NCBI GenBank assembly: GCA_043808325.1
Contig: JAZDEY010000034.1
Coordinates: 1-64,000, forward strand
Length of the DNA stretch: 64,000 nucleotides
Origin: JAZDEY01 sp043808325 [NCBI: Candidatus Eiseniibacteriota bacterium]
Lineage (GTDB): Bacteria > Arandabacterota > Arandabacteria > Arandabacterales
Reading direction: 5' to 3'
The translations under genes and the position numbers were made by a program. Below, piece after piece: positions 1-8,219 of this stretch. Numbering within the stretch: position 1 is the first letter of the stretch; each line of letters starts with the position of its first letter. A model generated the notes under the pieces. It saw only the letters and a program-made list of their open reading frames with translations. It ran no database searches and was not told the origin of the DNA.

Positions 1-141
1 CCTGACGACCCAAGAAACCCTGGAGGATGTGGCTCATGCGGCTGTCTCCTAACCCGCCCCGATCGGAATCATTTCAAATACATTTATTTGTGAGGCAACG
101 AATACCCGTTCAGATACTTTTTTACTTGAGGCAACAGGGGC

Positions 142-163
142 GGCGAGGTCTGGTGACCTCACC
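142..163 (-). terminator. Hairpin just after the phosphoesterase stop
   Basis: GGCGAGGTC (142-150) and GACCTCACC (155-163) form a 9-bp stem with one mismatch and a 4-nt loop directly after the stop codon of the minus-strand gene. No T-run follows on the minus strand, so it is at best a weak or Rho-assisted terminator. Confidence 0.3.
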
Positions 164-1582
164 TTACGGGACGAAAACGAACTTCTGCGTGCGTACCGCT
201 CCCCTCAAGGAGGCTCGGATGAAGTATATCCCCGCGGGCAAGTCCCGAAGCCTTGCCATGCTGCCGGTGAGATCGGCCTCCACTTCGGGCCCGTCCTTCC
301 AGACGCTCGCTCGGTCGAGTTTCCTGCCCAGCACATCATGAAGCGAGAAATCGACGGGGCCGATCAGACCGGACGATACGACTGCGCGCAAGCGGCCCGC
401 CTGATCGCGCCTGAGAGCGAGCGCAAGCAGCCCGGATTCGAGCGGAGGTGGTGTGGTCGTGGCCGGTGGCGCCGCGGCGAGCGATACCAAGGGGATCGTG
501 AACTGCTTATCGGATACCTGGCCGTCAACGAAAGCGCACACCTCGCTGGGGCTAAAGCAACAACAGCATTGATCGCAGAGGTCGGTCACGTGATCGAACA
601 GATCCGGGTCGGAGATATAGGCATAGGTGACCTCGATCTTATCGGGGAACACGTAGAAGTATCTGATCGAAGGCGGGCCGACCAGGGTGGCCGCGATATC
701 CACGTAGTAGATGCCGTTGTGCTGTTCGACCCGGTTGGCGTGGACGTGACCGTTTATCACGGCAACCACATTGCCGGCGTCTTCAAGGATCTGCCTCAGC
801 TCGGGCATGCCCCGGTATTCCGCGTAGTGCAGAGTGGTATCGAACATCGCATTCCAGGGGCGCTCCCACATGTTGAAATGAGAGAAGACGATCGTGGGCT
901 TATCGCTATTGGCCGCAAGATTCTGGGCGACCCAGGTTCTCAGGACGTTGTTGCAGTCTACGTAGGGAGGCGAATACGGGTTCAGGGTGCAGTCAATCAC
1001 AATGAAATGGAAGCCTCGGTAGTCGAAGTCGTAGGTGGCCGAGTCGCGCCCGGCATAGCTCTTCCAGGCCCGCTTGCCGTCGCTTTGGAAGTTGTCGTGG
1101 TTTCCCAGCACCGAATAGAGAGGACACCTGAGGCTGTCGGTGATCTGCTTGGCCGCCGCGAACTCCTCGGGCTTGCCGAGGTCGGTCAGGTCGCCGAGGT
1201 TTACGGCAAAGTCAACGGGAGCGGGGTGAGCATTTATGTCCCCGACGTAGTTGGCCAGGATCTCCTGGCACTTGTCCATCGCCTTGATGTATCTCGCGTC
1301 CGACGAGCCCGGGACCCGTATATGAGGATCGCCGATCGCCGCAAATACGAAATAGAAGAGCTGATCCCCGAATTGCTTCTCGACTGGTGGCTGGTGCGGC
1401 CCCTGTGGCGCGGGTCGAAATCGTTCCGTTGATGAATCAGTGAGAGGCGCAACCAGGGTGGTATCCATACCGGAGCGATTCTCCCCGGGAGTCAGCGCCG
1501 AGGCGCGAGAAAGACCGACCGCGAGCGTCATGATCACGCCGACAGCAGTCCGAACATAGAGACTCGCAAGGATTCGCTTCAT
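164..1582 (-). CDS. Secreted calcineurin-like metallophosphoesterase with C-terminal sorting-type domain
   Basis: This 472-residue protein begins with a signal peptide (about residues 1-29, ending SRASA). It carries the metallophosphoesterase motif series in order: GDPH, GDLTD, GNHDN, SHFN and GHVH, which bind two metal ions and hydrolyse a phosphoester. The substrate cannot be told from sequence. The last 80 residues (LHDVLGRKL to AGIYFIRASL to KFVFVP) look like the FlgD/Ig-like, T9SS-CTD-like domain found at the ends of secreted proteins in FCB-group bacteria, so export to the surface is likely. The ATG start has TAGGAG nine bases upstream. A second, differently built phosphoesterase lies at 25459-27606. 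Confidence 0.88.
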   Translation of the reverse strand: MKRILASLYVRTAVGVIMTLAVGLSRASALTPGENRSGMDTTLVAPLTDSSTERFRPAPQGPHQPPVEKQFGDQLFYFVFAAIGDPHIRVPGSSDARYIKAMDKCQEILANYVGDINAHPAPVDFAVNLGDLTDLGKPEEFAAAKQITDSLRCPLYSVLGNHDNFQSDGKRAWKSYAGRDSATYDFDYRGFHFIVIDCTLNPYSPPYVDCNNVLRTWVAQNLAANSDKPTIVFSHFNMWERPWNAMFDTTLHYAEYRGMPELRQILEDAGNVVAVINGHVHANRVEQHNGIYYVDIAATLVGPPSIRYFYVFPDKIEVTYAYISDPDLFDHVTDLCDQCCCCFSPSEVCAFVDGQVSDKQFTIPLVSLAAAPPATTTPPPLESGLLALALRRDQAGRLRAVVSSGLIGPVDFSLHDVLGRKLDRASVWKDGPEVEADLTGSMARLRDLPAGIYFIRASLRGAVRTQKFVFVP

Positions 1583-1677
1583 GCCGACCGCTCCTATCTC
1601 TATAAAGCTTAATCCAGTTGGTGGACCGAGTCAAGACGCCAGGGCGCGGGCCAGTAGATTCTGCTTCGTTTTGAACA

Positions 1678-1705
1678 TGGGGCCCCTGAAATTCCAGGGG
1701 CCCCA
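1678..1705. repeat. 11-bp perfect inverted repeat
   Basis: TGGGGCCCCTG (1678-1688) and CAGGGGCCCCA (1695-1705) pair perfectly around a 6-nt loop. There is no poly-T tail on either strand and no gene reads towards it, so a palindromic interspersed element is as likely as a terminator. Confidence 0.5.
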
Positions 1706-1852
1706 GTTCTTTGTGCCAGCGCCCCACCACAGCTAACCGCCATAGTACCAATGTATTAGCCCGCGTGACACGCCGGCTTCCCGCCGGCGGGGATCCAACG
1801 GGCACCACTCCCGCCCCGGCCGTTCAGGGGGCCCCAAAACCGAATATTCCTC

Positions 1853-1878
1853 TTGACAAGGAACAGGTTTGGTATTAA
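1853..1878 (+). promoter_or_regulatory. Possible sigma70-type promoter
   Basis: TTGACA (1853-1858) is a perfect -35 box. The -10 is weak: TATTAA at 1873 gives a short spacer, and TTAATT at 1875 gives a 16-bp spacer. It lies about 70 bp before the chosen start of the zinc-protein gene. A TTG inside this -35 box could be mistaken for a start codon. Confidence 0.35.
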
Positions 1879-1948
1879 TTGGGGACTTGGAAAAAGCCCG
1901 AAAAGACAAGACGAGGCTGAATCTCTCGATCAGGAGGGGGTGGGTCGC

Positions 1949-2197
1949 TTGAAGTGCCACTATCATCCTCGTGCCGGTGCAACGGCTGAGTGCTCGGTGT
2001 GTGGGGTGGGTCTATGCAAGAGATGCGCCATAGAGGATCGGGGCACCGTGTATTGTGATGGCTGCTACGCGTCGAGCGAGAGCGAAGAGGAACCGAAAAC
2101 CCTTGGGCAAGATCGGGAAGAGATCGACCACGAAGACTACATCGATCTTGAGCTTATGGACTTGCTTGATACCGAGGACGACGAAGGCTTGCTCTGA
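1949..2197 (+). CDS. Small B-box-like zinc-binding protein
   Basis: The predicted protein has 82 residues. Its N-terminal half is a treble-clef or B-box-like zinc motif: KCHYHP, then CSVC, CKRC and CDGC pairs. The C-terminal half is very acidic (HEDYIDLELMDLLDTEDDE). Proteins starting with this M-K-C-x-x-H-P pattern are common in bacteria, often before a membrane domain; here there is none. The reading frame is open further upstream, but the TTG at 1949 is chosen because AGGAGG (1932-1937) precedes it and because the conserved motif begins right there. The function is unknown; a protein-protein adaptor role is a guess. Confidence 0.7.
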   Translation: MKCHYHPRAGATAECSVCGVGLCKRCAIEDRGTVYCDGCYASSESEEEPKTLGQDREEIDHEDYIDLELMDLLDTEDDEGLL

Positions 2198-2271
2198 GTA
2201 GCGGGCCCCGATTACCCTCATCTGCCGGGCCCGTATCAACAGATCGCTCCCAGTTGTGACGTACGGCCCTG

Positions 2272-2301
2272 TTGACTTAGCATTTGAAGCCCACTTATAT
2301 T
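2272..2301 (+). promoter_or_regulatory. Predicted promoter of the DUF4159 operon
   Basis: TTGACT (2272-2277), an 18-bp spacer and TATATT (2296-2301) precede the first gene of the 2336-10446 operon by about 35 bp. No other good promoter was seen between the genes of that operon. Confidence 0.5.
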
Positions 2302-2335
2302 GAAATAGATTGCTGTGCCATAGAGAAAGCCTGCG

Positions 2336-3028
2336 ATGAGAAGATGGCCAAGACTCAGACGACCCCTGGTTTCGGCGGCGACCGTGGTTTTCCTGGCGGT
2401 CCTGCTCGCCGTATGTAATCTGTCCGCTTTTTCGGAAGAATTCACAATCGCCCGGCTCAGGTATCGGGGTGGCGGTGACTGGTATACGGATCCGACCTCG
2501 CTTTCCAATCTTCTCCGGGAAGTGGAGAAGGCGCTAGGTACCAAGACCGCGAAGGAAGAGGTGCGGATCTCCATAATGGACGAGGCCCTGTTCACTTATC
2601 CCTTCCTCTATATGACCGGACATGGCGCCGTCGAGTTCTCCGAGGAGGAGGCCGCCAAGTTGCGGCTCTATCTCACCTCGGGAGGCTTTCTCTGGGCCGA
2701 CGATTGCTATGGTATGGATCAGTCATTCCGCAAGGAGATACGGAAAGTCTTTCCCGACGAGGAGCTTGTGGAGATCCCCTTCAGCCACGAGATCTATCGG
2801 GTGGTCTATGGTTTCCCCCAGGGGCTGCCCAAGATACATGAACACGCCGGGGGACCTCCTCACGGCTACGCTATCTTCCACGAGGGTAGGCTGGTCGTTT
2901 TCTATAGCTTCAATACCGATATCGGCGATGGGCTCGAGGACGCGGACGTCCATCGCGACCCTCCCGAGAAGCGAGAAGCGGCCCTCAAGATGGGCGTGAA
3001 TATCGTCGGCTACGCCCTTACGCATTAG
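2336..3028 (+). CDS. DUF4159 domain-containing exported protein
   Basis: The 230-residue protein has an N-terminal signal or anchor segment (about residues 10-34) followed by a DUF4159 domain. Recognisable blocks are FTIARLRYRGGGDWY, the YPFLYMTGHG strand, GGFLWADDCYG and a C-terminal amphipathic helix. DUF4159 has a predicted class I glutamine-amidotransferase-like alpha/beta fold but no known activity. In many FCB and related genomes it neighbours DUF58/MoxR and large coiled-coil membrane proteins. Here it is the first gene of a five-gene operon, 11 bp before the giant coiled-coil protein. The family assignment is confident and the function is unknown. Confidence 0.85.
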   Translation: MRRWPRLRRPLVSAATVVFLAVLLAVCNLSAFSEEFTIARLRYRGGGDWYTDPTSLSNLLREVEKALGTKTAKEEVRISIMDEALFTYPFLYMTGHGAVEFSEEEAAKLRLYLTSGGFLWADDCYGMDQSFRKEIRKVFPDEELVEIPFSHEIYRVVYGFPQGLPKIHEHAGGPPHGYAIFHEGRLVVFYSFNTDIGDGLEDADVHRDPPEKREAALKMGVNIVGYALTH

Positions 3029-3039
3029 GAGCTGTCAGC

Positions 3040-6000
3040 TTGGCAATTGCAAACACCAAGGCAAGCGATGTAATAGCGAGGCTCGCCCGGGTAAGACGGT
3101 CAACTCTGGCCGTTGGGGTCCTGACGGCGGGGGTCCAGGCTGCGGTCGTCGTCGGTGTGGCCTGGCTTGTTCTCTCGTTGCTTGACATGGGATTCGGTAT
3201 GGTAGGACTCGTCTTGAGGATCATTGCAGTGTCGTTAGGGATCCTCGCTTTGGCCGCTCTGGGCTACAACCTCTTCCGGGTCTTCAGGGTCTCACATTCC
3301 ATAAGGAGCTACGCTGCGCGGGTCGGCCGGGAGCTTAAGGAGATCGGGCTTGATTTGGTGACCATCCTGGATCTCGCCGAGATCGATAACAGCAAGTTCG
3401 GCTACTCCGAAACGCTGATCGCGAGGGCAATCGATCAAATCTCGGAACGCGTGAAGCACTTTGACCTCGCAGCCAGCGTGAGGAAGAGATATCTGGTCCT
3501 ATATTCCATCCCGCTTGCGGGCATGCTTGTGGCGGGTCTCATGTGGTGGCAGCTTGACGGCGGCAGTTTCGCATATTCGCTGGCGAGACTCCAATACTTC
3601 ATGGGTCTCTCGGGCCGGAGCGGAATCCTTATCTCGATTGAGCCCGGCGACGGCGAGATCCTTGCGGGTTCGGGCCTAGACGTGGGCGCCGAGATAAGAG
3701 CCTTTGCAAGGCAGGTTCCCAATCTCCACGTCATTATAGATGGCGAAGAGCGGGTGTACGGCATGGAGCGTGCCGACTCCGGCGCCGCGCGGGGACACGC
3801 TCGTTTCATGAGCACACTGGCCAAGGTCGACAGGGACTTGACCTATTTCGTGACCCTCGCCGACGAGCAGACGCGCCTCTTCCGGGTCTCCGTCAAAGAG
3901 GAACCCAGAATAACCACCGGCAAGATAACCCTGGTCTATCCCACCTACACAGCGCTTGGCTCCGAGACACTCCCCCAGGGCAACTGGGACTTGAGTGCGC
4001 CCTTCGGTACCGAGGCCAGCTTTCAGCTTACTGCAAACTGCGTTCCCGAAAGCGCCTGGATATCCCTAATCGGCGAAGGAGGTAAGACCTGGGGCCGGCC
4101 CCTGCGCGCGCTCGGCGACTCGATGGCCGCGACCCTAAGGCTCACGCAGGACTTGGGTCGGGACTTCGGTTACACCTTGGAGTTCATAGCCCGGGGAGGG
4201 CTCCGCGCCAGGTCACATGGGCCGCACACCGCCACGGTTGTCGCCGATAAGCCCCCGTTTGTGCGGATCGAAAGCCCGGGCAGAGAGATCATGCTCGAAG
4301 CCGACATGCTGCTGCCGCTCTCGGTAGTGGCCCTGGATGACTACGGCATCTCCATGATGAAGCTCTACTATGAGTTCAAGGGTGGGAAGGGTGAGGTGCC
4401 GCTTGAATACCACGGCAAAGCCCAGGCGAGATGCGACTATACCTGGGACTTGACCCAGGTGGATGTTTTTCCCGGGGACGCGGTGTCCTACTATGTCGTT
4501 GTCGCCGATAACGATGCCCTGACCGGTCCCAAGCATGCGAGGACCGATGTCTATACGGCGCGGGTTCCGACCATCTACGATGTCTATGAGGAAGTCGAGA
4601 AACAGCAGAATGAGGGTGTCCAGGATCTTGAGGAGGTCGCCGACAAGGCCGAGCAGCTCAAGAAGGACCTCGAACAGGTCGCGGAGGACATGAAGAAGCA
4701 GACCCAGAAGGGGAGCGAGCTGGGATGGGAGCAGGAGCAGACGATCAAGCAAAATCTGGCCCAGCAGGAAGATGTTGCCAAACGGTTGGATGAGATCTCC
4801 TCTTCACTGGACGAGACCCTTGACCTGATGAATCAATCGAGTCTCGTCAACTTCGACATCATCGATAAGATGGAAGAGATCCGGCAGCTGCTTTCTGAGG
4901 TCGCAAACGAGGACATGAGGAAAGCCATCGATAAGATGCGAGAAGCGATGTCCAAACTCTCGCCTGAAGAAATCCGGGCCGCCATGGAGAACATGAACCT
5001 CACCCAGGAGGACCTCTTAAGGAAGCTGGACCAGACGATCGCGCTCCTGAAGCGCATGCAGGCCCAGCAGAAAATGGAGGCGGTCCTCAATCTGGCCAAT
5101 ACGATCGCCGAGGGGCAGAAGGATGCCAATGACCTCTTGCGCGACGGCAAGAACCAGGAAGCCCAGGCTAAGGAGCAAGGCTTGGCCGGGGACACTGCAA
5201 CCCTCAAGGACATGATGAAGCAACTCGAGGAGTTGCTTAAGGCGCAGGGCAATCCTGTCGCGGATCAGGTTGAGCAGGCGAGCCAGTTCATGGACGCAAG
5301 CAAGATTCAGGAATCCATGGCCTCGATGCTCTCCCAGATGGCCGGCGGGAAGATGTCATCGGCGGCCCAGGAGGGGGAGAAGACGGAAGCGAACCTTTCC
5401 CAGCTTGCCAGCATGCTCAAGGCCGCAAGCGAGAGCCTCTCGAGCGATGAGCGCCGGCAGATCCTTGAGGCCTTGAAAAGCACGATGAACGGGCTGAGGG
5501 ATATCTCCGAGCGGCAGGAGGGCGTGCTTGCGGCGCTCCAAGATTCACGGGCCGACGTCTCGATCGCCGAGCTCGCCAGGCAGGAGATGGTCTACAAGGA
5601 GGCCCTCGATAGGATTGCGGAGGACATGTTCGAGCTCTCTCAGAAGAGCCTCTTCGTAAGCCCCACGCTTGGCCGGGCGATCTTGAGGATCGGGGAGGAG
5701 ATCGAAGGCGCCTCCGAAGAGCTTACCCGGGGAGCAGGCAGGGACGCCAAGGGCAGTATCAAGACCTCTATGGGCCAGCTGAACCAGATGGTCGCGGGGC
5801 TGATGGATGCGATGGATAAGGCATCGTCCTGCTCGTCTCCCAGCGGCCTCGCGGAGGCCTTCGACAGTCTCGAGAACATGTGCTCGATGCAGCTTGGGAT
5901 AAATCAGGGAACGCAGCAGATGATGAACGGCGGCGAGCAGGGGCTGAGCATGGAAGCGCGGGCCCAGATGTCAAGGCTTGCGGCGCAGCAACAGATGGTC

Positions 6001-6390
6001 CAGCGGGGAATTGAGGATCTCTCCGGCCAGTACGGCGACCGGGCCGAGATTCTCGGACGGCTTGATGATCTCGTGGAAGAGGCCAAGCGAGTCATTGAGG
6101 ATCTCGAGCGGGGAAGCGTCAACGAGGAAACCCTGAAGCGGCAGGAACAGATCCTAACGAGGATGCTGGATGCTCAGAAATCCCTGCGACGGCGCGAGTA
6201 CTCTCAGCGGCGCAAGTCCACCCCAGGGGAGATCTACCAGGCTCCGTCTCCGCCTCCGCTCTCGCTCGAAGAGCGCGAGCAGATCGTGCGCGACCTGCTC
6301 TATCGCGGTCGCGGCTACTATCCGCCCGAATATGAAGATCTGATAAGAGCTTATTTCAAGGCCATAGCTCTGGAGAAAGCCAAGCAATGA
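3040..6390 (+). CDS. Giant DUF4175-like membrane coiled-coil protein
   Basis: This 1116-residue protein starts at TTG. It has two adjacent transmembrane segments (about residues 22-50 and 54-80) and a third near residue 150-170. A beta-rich, probably periplasmic region of about 300 residues follows. From about residue 510 to the end there is a long Glu/Gln/Met-rich coiled coil (runs such as EEVEKQQNEGVQDLEEVADK). The architecture and length match the large DUF4175-type proteins of Bacteroidetes and relatives. A structural or scaffold role at the envelope is likely but unproven. It is 11 bp after the DUF4159 gene, and its stop overlaps the start of the TPR gene (ATGA), so the three are probably translated together. 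Confidence 0.75.
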   Translation: MAIANTKASDVIARLARVRRSTLAVGVLTAGVQAAVVVGVAWLVLSLLDMGFGMVGLVLRIIAVSLGILALAALGYNLFRVFRVSHSIRSYAARVGRELKEIGLDLVTILDLAEIDNSKFGYSETLIARAIDQISERVKHFDLAASVRKRYLVLYSIPLAGMLVAGLMWWQLDGGSFAYSLARLQYFMGLSGRSGILISIEPGDGEILAGSGLDVGAEIRAFARQVPNLHVIIDGEERVYGMERADSGAARGHARFMSTLAKVDRDLTYFVTLADEQTRLFRVSVKEEPRITTGKITLVYPTYTALGSETLPQGNWDLSAPFGTEASFQLTANCVPESAWISLIGEGGKTWGRPLRALGDSMAATLRLTQDLGRDFGYTLEFIARGGLRARSHGPHTATVVADKPPFVRIESPGREIMLEADMLLPLSVVALDDYGISMMKLYYEFKGGKGEVPLEYHGKAQARCDYTWDLTQVDVFPGDAVSYYVVVADNDALTGPKHARTDVYTARVPTIYDVYEEVEKQQNEGVQDLEEVADKAEQLKKDLEQVAEDMKKQTQKGSELGWEQEQTIKQNLAQQEDVAKRLDEISSSLDETLDLMNQSSLVNFDIIDKMEEIRQLLSEVANEDMRKAIDKMREAMSKLSPEEIRAAMENMNLTQEDLLRKLDQTIALLKRMQAQQKMEAVLNLANTIAEGQKDANDLLRDGKNQEAQAKEQGLAGDTATLKDMMKQLEELLKAQGNPVADQVEQASQFMDASKIQESMASMLSQMAGGKMSSAAQEGEKTEANLSQLASMLKAASESLSSDERRQILEALKSTMNGLRDISERQEGVLAALQDSRADVSIAELARQEMVYKEALDRIAEDMFELSQKSLFVSPTLGRAILRIGEEIEGASEELTRGAGRDAKGSIKTSMGQLNQMVAGLMDAMDKASSCSSPSGLAEAFDSLENMCSMQLGINQGTQQMMNGGEQGLSMEARAQMSRLAAQQQMVQRGIEDLSGQYGDRAEILGRLDDLVEEAKRVIEDLERGSVNEETLKRQEQILTRMLDAQKSLRRREYSQRRKSTPGEIYQAPSPPPLSLEEREQIVRDLLYRGRGYYPPEYEDLIRAYFKAIALEKAKQ

Positions 6391-8219
6391 GAACTGCGAT
6401 TGCAGGCATCGCGATCGCTGCGGCGCTTGTCCTATCGGTGGCGGCCGGCACAGCATGGTCGCAGCCGCCCCCCGATAGCTCGAGGGACAAAGCCCTGCGC
6501 GAAGCGCGCTCTCTCGCCCGCTCCGGCAATTTCGATGCTGCCACGCGAATGCTCGAGCCGCTTTATGCCGCTAACCCCGATGATGCCACAGTGGTGACTG
6601 CGCTTTTCCAGGTGCTGGTCGAGGTCAAGAACTACGACAGGGCCGAAGCGGTGATGAAGAAATATCTCGAGGCGAAGCCGCAGGATCCCAAGGGCGTTAC
6701 GGACCTTGCCTCGCTCTACCTGACGACCGGGAAAAAACAGGCGGCCATAGATCTTGTGGATAAGATGATCGCAAGCGCGCCGGAAGAACCCTGGGCCTAC
6801 CAGACCGGCTATGGGATCCTCTGGCGGGGTGGCGCCCCGGATGAAGCGATCGACGTAATCCTCAAGGGGCGCAAAGCCACCGGAGATTCGGCGCTGTTCG
6901 CGCTCGAGGCCGCACAGATCTACAAGGGCGCCTCGAGGTATGATGCGGCGACCCTGGAGTATCTGTTTGCCGGGGCCCAGGCGCGCGACCCGGAGGTGGC
7001 GGTCGAGGGTATCGTTGCAATGGCCGACAGCACCGAAGCCCGTATGGCTATTTTGGCGACCCTCAACGGCGCCTTGACGAGACCAGACGTTGAGCAGATC
7101 GCCCGGACTTGTCTCTGGCAGATCCACCTGATGGAAGGCGATTGTGCGCGAGCCTTCGAACAGGTCTCGAGCCTTGCCCAAAGCGGAAAGCTCACGCCAC
7201 AGGTTCTCACGGTCTTCGCAGCAAGAACCCGGGACAGGGCCTGCTACGCCGAGTGCAGCCGAGCCTACGATCTTGCTCTGGAGCTTCCTGCGAACCGGGC
7301 CCAGTTCCCGATGCTGATGCTCAACAAGGCCGGCTGTGAACTCAGGGGAGGGCTGCCGGACCTGGCGATCGCTACCTATGGCCAGGTGGCCAAGCAATAT
7401 TCCGATACCAAGTGGGCGTGCGATGCCGAGATGGCCATGGGGCGAATCTATCGCGATGAGGGCAGCTACGACGCGGCGATTGCCGAAGCCGCCAAAGTGA
7501 TCGACTCCCGGGCAGCCGGCGACACCAAGTATGACGGGATCCTCTTCAAGGCCGATTGCCTGGTGGGCGCCGGAAATCTGGAGGAGGCCTTCACCACCTA
7601 CGATCTGGTTGGAACCGACTGGAAACCCAATTATGCCCAGGAAGCCTTCTATAATCTGGGGGAGATCAAGTTCTATCAGGGGAGCCTCGAGGATGCGATG
7701 TCCTACTACAATGTAACCTTGAGACAATACCCGGATGAACCCCGGGCCAATGATGCCATCGAGAGACTGTTGCTGATAAAGGCCGTCAAAGGCGATCTGG
7801 GCACGATGTGGCTCAAGCAATTCGCCCAGGCAATGCTGCTCGGCCGTCAGAGGAAGTTCGACGAGGCGGTCGCGATCCTCTTGCCGCTTGCCGGCGAAGA
7901 GGGCCAGGGGGCCATCAAGACCGAGAGCATCCGGGCCCTGTCGGCCATCGCTCTCGACCGCGGTGACCTGGATGGCGCAATCAAAATGTACAAACTGGCG
8001 GGCGAGTCGCTCGACACCTACTTCTCCCCGTCGGCGCTGGAGGCCGTGGGCGATGTCTATCTTAAACAGGGGAAGATCCCCGAGGCCGTTGCGGCCTATG
8101 AGGAAGTAATCCTCAAGTTCCCGGAGAGCGTCTCGGCAGGAGACGCAAGGAGAAAGCTTGATATTGCAAAGCGTCAGAAAGCGGCGAGGGCTACGGAGAG
8201 CGCTCCGAGCAAACCCTAG
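6387..8219 (+). CDS. Exported TPR-repeat protein
   Basis: The 610-residue protein has a signal peptide (LVLSVAAGTAWS, about residues 1-27) and then tetratricopeptide repeats over most of its length. Clear units include EAFYNLGEIKFYQGSLEDAMSYY and ALEAVGDVYLKQGKIPEAVAAY. Such proteins scaffold other proteins in the periplasm, and the likely partner is the coiled-coil protein encoded just upstream with an ATGA overlap. The C-terminal tail is basic and low in complexity. The partner assignment is inference from operon position only. Confidence 0.82.
   Translation: MRTAIAGIAIAAALVLSVAAGTAWSQPPPDSSRDKALREARSLARSGNFDAATRMLEPLYAANPDDATVVTALFQVLVEVKNYDRAEAVMKKYLEAKPQDPKGVTDLASLYLTTGKKQAAIDLVDKMIASAPEEPWAYQTGYGILWRGGAPDEAIDVILKGRKATGDSALFALEAAQIYKGASRYDAATLEYLFAGAQARDPEVAVEGIVAMADSTEARMAILATLNGALTRPDVEQIARTCLWQIHLMEGDCARAFEQVSSLAQSGKLTPQVLTVFAARTRDRACYAECSRAYDLALELPANRAQFPMLMLNKAGCELRGGLPDLAIATYGQVAKQYSDTKWACDAEMAMGRIYRDEGSYDAAIAEAAKVIDSRAAGDTKYDGILFKADCLVGAGNLEEAFTTYDLVGTDWKPNYAQEAFYNLGEIKFYQGSLEDAMSYYNVTLRQYPDEPRANDAIERLLLIKAVKGDLGTMWLKQFAQAMLLGRQRKFDEAVAILLPLAGEEGQGAIKTESIRALSAIALDRGDLDGAIKMYKLAGESLDTYFSPSALEAVGDVYLKQGKIPEAVAAYEEVILKFPESVSAGDARRKLDIAKRQKAARATESAPSKP

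Larger units (their letters stand above)
1583..1948. other. Intergenic region with strong hairpins
   Basis: This divergent gap of 366 bp holds no convincing gene. It contains an 11-bp perfect hairpin (1678-1705), a second hairpin CGCCGGC/GCCGGCG (1771-1789, 5-nt loop) and a possible promoter for the rightward zinc-protein gene (1853-1878). The second hairpin was examined as a tRNA T-arm and does not fit. Confidence 0.5.

Noticed and set aside
338-1432. Long open frame on the + strand opposite the phosphoesterase gene
   Set aside because: It is antisense to a gene with clear metallophosphoesterase motifs, has no recognisable domain, and long opposite frames are expected at this GC content.
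1765-1815. tRNA-like T-arm near CGCCGGC ... GCCGGCG ... CACCA
   Set aside because: There is no GTTCRANNC T-loop, no matching acceptor or D stem and no anticodon arm.
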